Origin: Micromonospora sp. HK10
GTDB lineage: Bacteria > Actinomycetota > Actinomycetes > Mycobacteriales > Micromonosporaceae
Direction: 5' to 3'
Length of the DNA stretch: 32,991 nt
NCBI RefSeq assembly: GCF_000982955.1
Contig: NZ_KQ058653.1
Location: forward strand, 1 to 32,991
The notes under the pieces are model-generated. The model ran no database searches, was not told the origin of the DNA, and saw only the letters and a program-made list of their open reading frames with translations. Position numbers and translations under genes: made by a program. Shown in pieces: positions 24,120 through 31,195 of this stretch (position 1 is its first letter; every line of letters starts with the position of its first letter).

Positions 24120-24286
24120 GACGGGGGTTATTCCCGGTCTGCGAGGTGAGCCTGGCTACGTGTGGGTGGGGGCGGCGCGGGGGTAGGAATGGTCGAAGCG
24201 TTGGCTTGTCCCCGGGCGCCCGCCGGTGCGGCGGTGGCGCCGCGAGCCACGCCATGATCCCGTACGTCTGCAGGAAGCGGAGAACT

Positions 24287-25327
24287 GTGCTCACCGTCAA
24301 CGCCTACGCGGCGACGTCCGCGACCGGACCACTCACCCCGACCACGATCGAGCGGCGCGACCTCGGGCCACACGACGTGCTCATCGACATCAAGTTCTCC
24401 GGCATCTGCCATTCCGACATCCACACCGCGCGCAGCGAGTGGGGTGCCACCCGCTACCCGATCGTGGTCGGCCACGAGATCGCGGGCGTGGTCCGGGAGG
24501 TGGGCGCCGAGGTGACGAAGTTCGCCGCCGGCGACCGGGTCGGCGTCGGCTGCATGGTCGACTCCTGCCGGGAGTGCGCCAACTGCCGCAAGGGCCTGGA
24601 GCAGTACTGCCTCAACGGCAACGTCGGCACGTACGGGGCGGTGGACCGGGACGGCCGGCCGACCCAGGGCGGCTACGCCCAGGCCATCGTGGTCACCGAG
24701 GACTTCGTGCTGCGGATCCCGGACGGTCTCGCGCTGGACGTGGCGGCGCCGCTGCTCTGCGCGGGCATCACCACGTACTCGCCGCTGCGGCACTGGGGCG
24801 TGGGCCCGGGTAGCCGGGTGGCGGTCATCGGCCTCGGCGGGCTCGGCCACATGGCCGTCAAGCTGGCGCACGCCATGGGCGCCGAGGTGACCGTGCTGTC
24901 CCAGTCGCTGAAGAAGCAGGAGGACGGGCTGCGGCTCGGCGCCGACCACTACTACGCCACCGGGGACGAGGAGACCTTCGCCGCCTTGGCGGGTTCCTTC
25001 GACGTCATCCTGAACACGGTCAGCGCGAAGATCGACCTGGACGCGTACCTGGGGCTGCTCGCGGTGGACGGGACGCTGGTCAACGTCGGTGCGCCGGAGG
25101 AGCCGCTGTCGGTGCGGGCGTTCTCGCTCATCCCGGCCCGGCGGTCGTTCGCCGGCTCGATGATCGGCGGCATCGCCGAGACGCAGGAGATGCTCGACTT
25201 CTGTGCCGAGCACGGGCTCGGCGCCGAGATCGAGGTCATCCGGGCCGAGCAGATCAACGAGGCGTACGAGCGGGTGCTCGCCTCGGACGTGCGCTACCGC
25301 TTCGTCATCGACGCCTCGACGTTCTGA
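24287..25327 (+). CDS. Zinc-dependent NAD(P) alcohol dehydrogenase (MDR family)
   Basis: A 346-residue medium-chain zinc alcohol dehydrogenase of the cinnamyl-alcohol-dehydrogenase/YahK type, which oxidises alcohols or reduces aldehydes. Catalytic zinc ligands Cys41 (GICHSD) and His63-Glu64 (GHE) are present, and the third Cys lies in LLCAGITTY. The structural zinc uses Cys94, 97, 100 and 108. The Rossmann motif [13 protein letters not shown] follows. I choose the GTG at 24287, with AGGAAGCGGAG upstream and the typical N-terminal length; longer readings add 47 arginine- and glycine-rich residues. Substrate is unknown. It converges on hmgA and shares its terminator. Confidence 0.92.
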   Translation: MLTVNAYAATSATGPLTPTTIERRDLGPHDVLIDIKFSGICHSDIHTARSEWGATRYPIVVGHEIAGVVREVGAEVTKFAAGDRVGVGCMVDSCRECANCRKGLEQYCLNGNVGTYGAVDRDGRPTQGGYAQAIVVTEDFVLRIPDGLALDVAAPLLCAGITTYSPLRHWGVGPGSRVAVIGLGGLGHMAVKLAHAMGAEVTVLSQSLKKQEDGLRLGADHYYATGDEETFAALAGSFDVILNTVSAKIDLDAYLGLLAVDGTLVNVGAPEEPLSVRAFSLIPARRSFAGSMIGGIAETQEMLDFCAEHGLGAEIEVIRAEQINEAYERVLASDVRYRFVIDASTF

Positions 25328-25351
25328 CCGCCGCCGGCGGGTTCCGGAGCC

Positions 25352-25391
25352 GGGAAAGGGGCCGCGTCCGACCGGACGCGGCCCCTTCCCG
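25352..25391. terminator. Bidirectional terminator between alcohol dehydrogenase and hmgA genes
   Basis: A perfect 12-bp stem (25358-25369 with 25374-25385) and a GACC loop are extended by AAA and TT flanks with one bulge and by GGG/CCC. It lies between two convergent genes and can serve both strands. Confidence 0.85.
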
Positions 25392-25399
25392 TGGGTACG

Positions 25400-26566
25400 T
25401 CAGCCGCGGCGCGCCCAGGTCCAGGCATACCCGTCGTCCTCGCAGGCGGTGGCGGCGTCGCAGAGGTCCAGCGGGCGGAAGGTGTCCACCATGACCGCCA
25501 GCTCGTCGAAGAAGTCCACCCCGATCGACCGCTCCGCCGCCCCGGGCTGGGGGCCGTGGGTGAAGCCGGAGGGGTGCAGCGAGATCGAGCCCTGTTCGAT
25601 GCCGGAGCCGCGCCGGGCCTCGTAGTTGCCGCCGGTGTAGAAGAGCATCTCGTCGGAGTCGACGTTGTGGTGGTTGTACGGCACCGGGATGGCGTCCGGG
25701 TGGTAGTCCACCTTGCGCGGCACGAACGAGCAGATGACGAAGTTCGGGCCCTGGAAGGTCTGGTGCACCGGCGGCGGCTGGTGGATCCGGCCGGTGATCG
25801 GCTCGAAGTCGTGGATGGAGAACGCCCACGGGTAGAGGTGGCCGTCCCAGCCAACCACGTCGAACGGGTGGTTCGCGTACCTGTAGCGGGTCCACCCGCG
25901 GCGGTGCCGGACCAGCACCTCGACGTCCTCGCCGTCGACCAGCAGCGGCTCGTCCGGCCCGCGGACGTCGCGCTCGCAGTACGGCGAGTGCTCCAGGAAC
26001 TGCCCGCGTACGGAGAGGTAGCGCTTGGGCGGCCCGACGTGCCCGGCGGCCTCGATGGCGAGCAGCCGGGTCGGCTGGTCGCCGGTGGGCACCAGGCGGT
26101 GGATGGTCGAGGTCGGGATGATGACGTAGTCGCCGGCCACCGCCTCCAGCACCCCGAACGGTGACTCGACCCGCAGCGAGCCGGACTCGAGGTAGAGGCA
26201 GTGGTCGCCGGTGGCGTCCCGGAACAGCGGGGAGGGCCGGTCGGCCAGCACGTAGGCGATCCGGACGTCGTCGTTGGCGAGCAGGTACTGCCGGCCGAGC
26301 ACCGGGTCGGCGCCGGCCGCGTCGAGCTTGTGGGTGCGCAGGTGGCGCGGCTTCAACGGCAGGTTGGGCGCCCGGGTGAGCGCGGGCGGGGTGAACTCCT
26401 CGGCGGCCACGATCGCGGTCGGCGCGTGCCGGTGGTAGAGCAGCGACGAGTCGGAGGAGAAGCCCTCCTGACCGACCAGCTCTTCCGCATAGAGGCGACC
26501 GTCGGGCTGGCGGAACTGGGTGTGCCGCTTGCGGGGCACCTCGCCGATGCTGCGGTAGTACGGCAT
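25400..26566 (-). CDS. hmgA: Homogentisate 1,2-dioxygenase
   Basis: A 388-residue homogentisate dioxygenase, which opens the ring of homogentisate to maleylacetoacetate in tyrosine and phenylalanine breakdown. The iron ligands correspond to His300 and Glu306 (NHHNVDSDEMLFY) and His337 (SGFTHGPQPG). Other family signatures are HQTFQGPNFVICSFVPR and DFFDELAVMVDTF. The sequence starts MPYYRSIGEVPRKRHTQF. The ATG at 26566 has GGGAGG 6 nt upstream; a longer reading extends into the divergent gene. It is divergent from the fahA operon across 94 bp containing a perfect palindrome, so joint control is likely. Confidence 0.95.
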   Translation of the reverse strand: MPYYRSIGEVPRKRHTQFRQPDGRLYAEELVGQEGFSSDSSLLYHRHAPTAIVAAEEFTPPALTRAPNLPLKPRHLRTHKLDAAGADPVLGRQYLLANDDVRIAYVLADRPSPLFRDATGDHCLYLESGSLRVESPFGVLEAVAGDYVIIPTSTIHRLVPTGDQPTRLLAIEAAGHVGPPKRYLSVRGQFLEHSPYCERDVRGPDEPLLVDGEDVEVLVRHRRGWTRYRYANHPFDVVGWDGHLYPWAFSIHDFEPITGRIHQPPPVHQTFQGPNFVICSFVPRKVDYHPDAIPVPYNHHNVDSDEMLFYTGGNYEARRGSGIEQGSISLHPSGFTHGPQPGAAERSIGVDFFDELAVMVDTFRPLDLCDAATACEDDGYAWTWARRG

Positions 26567-26602
26567 CTCGCCTCCCGATATGTCCCGTTCTCCGGCCAGT
26601 GA

Positions 26603-26619
26603 CGTCCGATAATCGGACG
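26603..26619. promoter_or_regulatory. Perfect 17-bp palindrome, likely operator of the homogentisate locus
   Basis: CGTCCGAT-A-ATCGGACG is symmetrical over 8 bp each side of one base. It lies 37 bp before the hmgA ATG and 42 bp before the 26661 gene, upstream of the latter's predicted -35. No regulator gene lies nearby. A TetR-, MarR- or GntR-type repressor would suit its size. Confidence 0.65.
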
Positions 26620-26622
26620 CGG

Positions 26623-26652
26623 TTGTCCGTTCCTTGTAGCGTCCCGTAGATT
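26623..26652 (+). promoter_or_regulatory. Promoter for the 26661-fahA operon
   Basis: TTGTCC (26623-26628) and TAGATT (26647-26652) are 18 bp apart. Transcription would begin at about the GTG at 26661, which has no Shine-Dalgarno sequence; a leaderless start is likely. Confidence 0.5.
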
Positions 26653-26660
26653 CTTGTCTC

Positions 26661-27527
26661 GTGTCAACGCAGGTGCCCCGCCTCCTCGCCGGCCTGGTCG
26701 ACGACGCGGCGGTCTTCCCGCCCGGCAGCGCCGCGCCACCGGACGCGGTGGCCGACCACCGCCGGCACCGCGCCGCCTGGTACGCCGACCTGGTCGGCCC
26801 GCTGCTGCTGCCCGCCTCGTTGATCGAGGCCGGCGAGCTGAGCGGCCTGGTCGACCCCGCTGAGGCATTCGTGATCGGCCTGATCGGCGACACCGGCGTG
26901 GCGCGGCTGCCCGTCGCGCTGTCCTTCCTGGCCCCCGACGGGGTGACCGCCCGGCAGGTCGAGGCGCCCGTCGCCAAGCGGGGCGAGGACCCGCAGCCCG
27001 GCCTCGCCGAGCTGATCAAGCTCGCCGAGCAGCGGGGCGGCACCGCCGTCTACGCCGAGATTCCGCTGACCTTCGGGCTGATGGGCGCGCTGGACACGAT
27101 CGCCGACGCGCGGGCCGGCGGGCTGCCCGTCGCCGCCAAGTTCCGCACCGGCGGGCTGGCCGCCGAGCTGTTCCCGACCCCGGTCGAGCTGGCCGCGGTG
27201 ATCTGCGCCTGCCGGGACCGGGAACTGCCGTTCAAACTGACCGCCGGGCTGCACCACGCGATCCGCCACCGCGACCCGGAGACCGGCTTCACCCACCACG
27301 GTTTCGTCAACGTGCTGGCCGCAACGCTGGCCGCCGCCGGGGGCGCGGAGGTGGACGAGGTCGCCGAGCTGCTCGCCGCCACCGACGCGGTGCGGGTGGT
27401 CGAGCGGGTCCGGGCGCACCGCGACGACGAGCGCCCGCTCTGGGTCGGGTACGGCTCGTGCAGCATCTCCGAACCACTGACCGATCTGATCCGGCTGGGG
27501 CTGGTGAACGGGGGCTACGAGGAATGA
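26661..27527 (+). CDS. Unrecognised protein in the homogentisate degradation operon
   Basis: A 288-residue cytoplasmic protein I cannot assign. It begins VPRLLAGLVDDAAVFPPGSAAPPDAV. Alternating beta-alpha elements suggest a barrel: PVALSFLAPDG, GGTAVYAEIPL, GLPVAAKFRTGG, LPFKLTAGLHHAIRH, HGFVNVLAATLAA. The strand-end lysines in AAKFRTGG and PFKLTAG, followed by HH, look like active-site residues. The stop overlaps the fahA start in ATGA, so the two are co-translated. The pathway step between hmgA and fahA, maleylacetoacetate isomerisation, has no known enzyme in the window; a link to it is only a guess. The GTG at 26661 follows a promoter directly. Confidence 0.8.
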   Translation: MSTQVPRLLAGLVDDAAVFPPGSAAPPDAVADHRRHRAAWYADLVGPLLLPASLIEAGELSGLVDPAEAFVIGLIGDTGVARLPVALSFLAPDGVTARQVEAPVAKRGEDPQPGLAELIKLAEQRGGTAVYAEIPLTFGLMGALDTIADARAGGLPVAAKFRTGGLAAELFPTPVELAAVICACRDRELPFKLTAGLHHAIRHRDPETGFTHHGFVNVLAATLAAAGGAEVDEVAELLAATDAVRVVERVRAHRDDERPLWVGYGSCSISEPLTDLIRLGLVNGGYEE

Positions 27528-28735
27528 CCGTGCGAAACAGCTGGGTGACCGGTGCGGACGGCTCACCGTACGGGGTGACCAACCTGCCGTACGGGGTGTT
27601 CCGGCACGGCGACCGCGAGCCGCGGATCGGCGTACGCATCGGCGACTTCGTGCTGGACCTGGCCGGCGCGGAGGCGGCCGGCCTGGTGCTGGCCGGCGGC
27701 GCGCTGGGCCGGCCCAGCCTCAACGACTTCATGGCGCTCGGCCGTCCCCAGTGGACCGCCGTCCGGCAGCGGCTCACCGAGCTGCTCACCGACCCGGCGC
27801 ACCGGGCGGCGGTGGAGCCGTTGCTGATCCCGCTGCGCGCGGTGGAGCTGCTGCTGCCGATCGAGGTGGCCGACTACGTCGACTTCTACTCCTCCGAGCA
27901 CCACGCCTCGAACGTCGGGCAGATCTTCCGTCCCGGTCAGGCGGCGCTGCTGCCGAACTGGAAGCACGTGCCGATCGGCTACCACGGTCGCGCCGGCACG
28001 GTGGTGGTCTCCGGCACTCCGGTGGTCCGCCCCAGCGGCCAGCGGGCCACCCCCCAGGGCCCGGTCACCGGGGCCTCGGTCCGGCTGGACATCGAGGCCG
28101 AGGTGGGTTTCGTGGTCGGGGTACCGAGCCGGCTCGGTGACCGCGTACCGGTCGCCGACTTCGCCGACCACGTCTTCGGGGTGGTGCTGGTCAACGACTG
28201 GTCCGCCCGGGACATCCAGGCCTGGGAGTACCAGCCGCTCGGGCCGTTCCTCGGCAAGTCCTTCACCACCAGCGTGTCGGCCTGGGTCACCCCGCTGGAG
28301 GCGCTCGCCGACGCCTTCGTGCCCGCCCCCGACCAGGACCCGCCGGTCCAGGACTACCTGCGCGACCTCCCGCACCTCGGGCTCGACCTGTCCCTCGCGG
28401 TGGAGTGGAACGGCGAGCGGGTCGCCGAGCCGCCCTTCGCCACCATGTACTGGACGCCGGCCCAGCAGCTCGCCCACCTCACCGTCAACGGCGCGTCGCT
28501 GCGCACCGGCGACCTGTACGCCTCCGGCACCGTCTCTGGCCCCGAGCGCGGCCAGGTCGGCTCGTTCCTGGAGCTGACCTGGGGCGGCAACGAGCCGGTC
28601 ACGTTCGCCGATGGCACCACCCGGACCTTCCTGGAGGACGGCGACACCGTCACCATCACCGCCACCGCCCCCGGCCCGGACGGCACCACGATCGCCCTCG
28701 GCGAGGTGACCGGGGCCATCCTGCCGGCCCGCTGA
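27524..28735 (+). CDS. fahA: Fumarylacetoacetase
   Basis: A 403-residue fumarylacetoacetate hydrolase, the last step of homogentisate breakdown, giving fumarate and acetoacetate. Metal ligands correspond to Asp120 (DFYSSEHH), Glu191 and Glu193 (IEAEVGF) and Asp225 (VLVNDWSARDIQ), and the catalytic His to His127. The N-terminal domain (about 1-115) has the SH3-like form of the eukaryotic-type long enzymes. The ATG at 27524 overlaps the upstream stop. It has GAGGA nearby. Length and motifs are complete. Confidence 0.96.
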   Translation: MTVRNSWVTGADGSPYGVTNLPYGVFRHGDREPRIGVRIGDFVLDLAGAEAAGLVLAGGALGRPSLNDFMALGRPQWTAVRQRLTELLTDPAHRAAVEPLLIPLRAVELLLPIEVADYVDFYSSEHHASNVGQIFRPGQAALLPNWKHVPIGYHGRAGTVVVSGTPVVRPSGQRATPQGPVTGASVRLDIEAEVGFVVGVPSRLGDRVPVADFADHVFGVVLVNDWSARDIQAWEYQPLGPFLGKSFTTSVSAWVTPLEALADAFVPAPDQDPPVQDYLRDLPHLGLDLSLAVEWNGERVAEPPFATMYWTPAQQLAHLTVNGASLRTGDLYASGTVSGPERGQVGSFLELTWGGNEPVTFADGTTRTFLEDGDTVTITATAPGPDGTTIALGEVTGAILPAR

Positions 28736-28820
28736 GTCGCCCTTCCGTCCACCCGCTTCCCGGTCGCACCCGCTGTGCGACCAGCGGCCGTGCCTTCCCC
28801 GTTGATCGACGCGGATTCCG

Positions 28821-28849
28821 CACGTCCGGGGCACCGCGCCCCGGGCGTG
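28821..28849 (+). terminator. Hairpin between fahA and the DUF397 gene
   Basis: Bases 28821-28832 pair with 28838-28849 in 12 positions including one T-G wobble, with a 5-nt loop. No T-run follows. It may end fahA transcription or lie in the DUF397 leader. Confidence 0.45.
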
Positions 28850-28876
28850 CCCGAGCGGAACGAGGAGGGAACGAGG

Positions 28877-29086
28877 ATGACCGAGCTGACCGGCGCCGTC
28901 TGGCGCACCAGCAGCCGCTCCAACGACCAGGGCCTCTGCGTCGAGGTGGCCACCAACGTGGTGGCCGCGCACGGCGTGGTGGGGGTACGCGACTCGAAGG
29001 ACCAGGCCGGTCCCGCGCTCGCGGTGAGCCCACCGGGCTGGACCGCGTTCGTCGCCGCGATCCGGGCCGGCGCCTTCGACCGCTGA
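28877..29086 (+). CDS. DUF397 domain protein
   Basis: A 69-residue DUF397 protein. The pattern W-R-T-S-S-R-S (10-16), G-L-C-V-E-V-A (19-25), V-G-V-R-D-S-K (35-41) and W-T-A-F near residue 54 is characteristic. In actinomycetes such genes usually lie beside an XRE helix-turn-helix gene (WhiJ/BldB-type pairs), and the pair is thought to control development or to work like a toxin-antitoxin pair. Here no such partner is adjacent. GAGGAGGGAACGAGG precedes the ATG at 28877, a strong ribosome site. Confidence 0.9.
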   Translation: MTELTGAVWRTSSRSNDQGLCVEVATNVVAAHGVVGVRDSKDQAGPALAVSPPGWTAFVAAIRAGAFDR

Positions 29087-29100
29087 CCTCCGGCTCCGTA

Positions 29101-29133
29101 CACCCCGGTGCCCCGCGCGGGGCACCGGCGGTG
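29101..29133 (+). terminator. Palindromic hairpin after the DUF397 gene
   Basis: A perfect 24-bp palindrome (29105-29128), extended by CACC/GGTG with a one-base bulge, gives about 14 pairs with a 4-nt loop. It lies 15 nt past the DUF397 stop. No T-run. Confidence 0.6.
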
Positions 29134-29200
29134 GAATTGTCACCGCAACGCGCCCCGTTTCCCGTTCACGCCCCGTACCGTGGACGACACGGGAGGTGCC

Positions 29201-29683
29201 ATGTCGACGGTGACGGTCAGCGAGTTCATCGAAGCCCAGGACGTCGACGTGTGGCGGCTGCTCACCGACCTGCCGGCGCGGGCCGGCTGGCTCTCCGCCG
29301 TGGGTGCGGTCGAGGTGCTCACCCCGGGGGAGTTCGGCCCGGGCACCGTCTGGTGCGAGACCCGGGTGCGGCCCGACGGCGCGGCCGAGCCGGAGGAGTT
29401 CCTGGTGGTCGAGGCGGTCGCCCCGACCCGGCTGGTGCTCACCTCGCGGGGCGCCGGGGCGGACTACCGGATCACCTGGACGCTGCGGACCGTCGAGCGG
29501 CGTCGGCGCGGCTGCACCGAGGTCACCGTCGAGCAGGAGGCGGCCCCGACCGCCCCGTACGGTCGGGTGCTCGCCCTGATCCTCGGCGGCCTGGCCGCCC
29601 GGGCGGTCGAGGGCGCCCTCCGGCGTGATCTCGCCGACCTGGCCCGGGCCGTGCGCCCGCACCGGTCCGCCGAGGCCGCCTGA
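29201..29683 (+). CDS. SRPBCC-superfamily protein
   Basis: A 160-residue START/polyketide-cyclase-like (SRPBCC) protein, a helix-grip fold with a hydrophobic cavity. It begins with the strand STVTVSEFIEAQDVDVWRLLTDLPARAGW, with the Trp and spacing typical of the family, followed by GPGTVWCETRV, LVVEAVAPTRLVLTS and a long C-terminal helix (LALILGGLAARAVEGALRRDLADLARAV). Members bind or alter small lipophilic molecules; no ligand can be read. GGGAGG lies 5 nt before the ATG at 29201. Confidence 0.85.
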   Translation: MSTVTVSEFIEAQDVDVWRLLTDLPARAGWLSAVGAVEVLTPGEFGPGTVWCETRVRPDGAAEPEEFLVVEAVAPTRLVLTSRGAGADYRITWTLRTVERRRRGCTEVTVEQEAAPTAPYGRVLALILGGLAARAVEGALRRDLADLARAVRPHRSAEAA

Positions 29684-29768
29684 GCGACCCGATCACCCAC
29701 CGCGTCGCCCCGCCCGGCGCCGCGTCGGCGACCCGGCACCTGTCCAGCGCGTCCGGCGCTGCGCGGGG

Positions 29769-29793
29769 AGCCGGGGTCCCGGCTGGGTAGGGT
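29769..29793 (+). promoter_or_regulatory. Possible promoter with dyad before the 29812 gene
   Basis: TAGGGT (29788-29793) is a -10 candidate; AGCCGGG-GT-CCCGGCT (29769-29784) is a 16-bp dyad lying in the spacer/-35 zone. GGAGG before the ATG shows a normal leader. Confidence 0.3.
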
Positions 29794-29811
29794 GCCGGGC
29801 GGAGGTGCGGC

Positions 29812-31059
29812 ATGGGGAAGGCCCGGGGACGGCGGAGCGTGGTGGCGCTCGTGGCGGTGCTCGCCGTCGCGGCGGCCGCCGTCGTGGTCCACCGGGTGCT
29901 GGCCCCTGCCGAGGTGAGCACCGTGGCCCGGGCGGCCTATCCGCCGGCGGTCACCCCGCCGGCCGGCGTGGTGGGCCGGCTGCCGGTGGCGCCGCTGGTC
30001 GTCGACGGCCGGCTCCGCGTCTACGCCAGCGCCCGCCAGGTGTACGCCGACCAGCCGGCGAGCGCCCGGCACCGGGTCACCCCGTTCTGGTCGTACCGGC
30101 GCTGGCCGGCTCGGCTCGACGGGGTGCTGGCCGACGGCACGACGGTGGTCAGCCGCTGGTCCGACGGGCGGCTCGTGGCGCTGGACGCGCGTACCGGCCG
30201 GGTGGCCTGGCGGGCGGACGGGCCGGCGCCGGGGTCGGTGCCGGCGCCCCGACGCACCTACGCCGCCACGGTCTGGGATCCGGCCGGGCTGCACGTCGCC
30301 CGGGGTTCCGGCGGCCGGGCGGTGCTGGTGGCGGCCGGTCCCGGCGGGATCGCCGGGTACGCGCTGGGCGACGGCCGCCGGCTCTGGCGGGTCGACCTGC
30401 CGCGGGGCTGCCGCACCGACGTGGGCACCACGGCCGGCGGTGACCTGGTCGGGGTGGACGGCTGCGCCGGGCCGGCGACGGTCGAGTTCCGGGACGCGGT
30501 GACCGGGGCGGTCCGCACCCGTTGGCGGCCACCGGAAAGCTCCGGCGCGCTGGCGGTCACGCCGGTCGGCTGCCACGCCGGGCACTCGGGCTGCCGGGGG
30601 CTGCGTACCGGAGGTCCCGGTGACGGCACCGGCCGGGGCTGGCTGGTCGGCCCGGGCGGGCCGGTGGCCGCGCCCGCGCTGGACGGCGCGGACACCGAGT
30701 TGGACGGCGAGTGGGTGGTCGGCACGTCGGGTGGGGTGACCGGCCGGTCGGCGCGGAGCGGGGCGCCGCGGTGGCGACGGGCCGACCTGGGCGCGGCACG
30801 CATCCTGGCGGTCGAGCCCGGGCGGGTGCACCTGCTGACCGAGGGGCGTGACCTGGTGACGATCGATCCGGCCACCGGCGCGGAACGGTCCCGGTTCCTG
30901 CTGAACGTCGGTCGGGACGGGCTGGGCTGGGTGCCCGGCCGGGCGTACGCCGCGGGCGGCTACCTCGCGGTGGAGCGGCTGCGCGAGCGGGCCGGCCCCG
31001 GCGATGACGACCAGGGGTATTTCCTCACCGCCGAGTCGGTGCTGCTGGCCGCGACATGA
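29812..31059 (+). CDS. Exported protein with PQQ-type beta-propeller repeats
   Basis: A 415-residue protein with an N-terminal signal anchor (SVVALVAVLAVAAAAVVVH, about 9-27). Repeats of the type LVALDARTGRVAWRADG (about 120), IAGYALGDGRRLWRVDLP (about 185) and LVTIDPATGAERSRFLL (about 350) are the signature of PQQ-like beta-propellers. Cysteines near 198, 217, 249 and 258 may form disulfides. It lacks catalytic PQQ-enzyme features, so a binding or structural role outside the membrane is more likely. GGAGG lies about 9 nt before the ATG at 29812. It ends before a strong bidirectional terminator. Confidence 0.82.
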   Translation: MGKARGRRSVVALVAVLAVAAAAVVVHRVLAPAEVSTVARAAYPPAVTPPAGVVGRLPVAPLVVDGRLRVYASARQVYADQPASARHRVTPFWSYRRWPARLDGVLADGTTVVSRWSDGRLVALDARTGRVAWRADGPAPGSVPAPRRTYAATVWDPAGLHVARGSGGRAVLVAAGPGGIAGYALGDGRRLWRVDLPRGCRTDVGTTAGGDLVGVDGCAGPATVEFRDAVTGAVRTRWRPPESSGALAVTPVGCHAGHSGCRGLRTGGPGDGTGRGWLVGPGGPVAAPALDGADTELDGEWVVGTSGGVTGRSARSGAPRWRRADLGAARILAVEPGRVHLLTEGRDLVTIDPATGAERSRFLLNVGRDGLGWVPGRAYAAGGYLAVERLRERAGPGDDDQGYFLTAESVLLAAT

Positions 31060-31071
31060 GCGGGTCACCCG

Positions 31072-31185
31072 TTCGACAAAAACGGACAAAAGGTACTATA
31101 GTTCGCCTGTGTGTCCGCTTGCCGCTTCACGGCCGGGTGAGGGCCCCGGGGCCGGTCCGTTATGGGGTTGACGGACCGGCCCCGG
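31072..31185 (+). ncRNA. Candidate small RNA between convergent genes
   Basis: An AT-rich stretch stands out from its surroundings: TTCGAC (31072-31077) and TACTAT (31094-31099) are 16 bp apart and look like a promoter. Transcription from about 31106 would meet the strong hairpin at 31146-31185 and give an RNA of about 80 nt with no good reading frame. CGGACA (31083-31088) and TGTCCG (31112-31117) are complementary. It could instead be the promoter of an antisense transcript into hisC. Confidence 0.35.
31146..31185. terminator. Bidirectional terminator between the PQQ-like and hisC genes
   Basis: Bases 31146-31160 pair perfectly with 31171-31185 (15 bp) around a 10-nt loop. It is placed between convergent genes, 10 bp from the hisC stop. 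Confidence 0.8.
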
Positions 31186-31195
31186 CTCGCCCCGC

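Noticed and set aside
27563..29662. Long minus-strand frame opposite fahA, DUF397 and SRPBCC genes
   Set aside because: It spans three real genes and their gaps; only a GC-bias effect.
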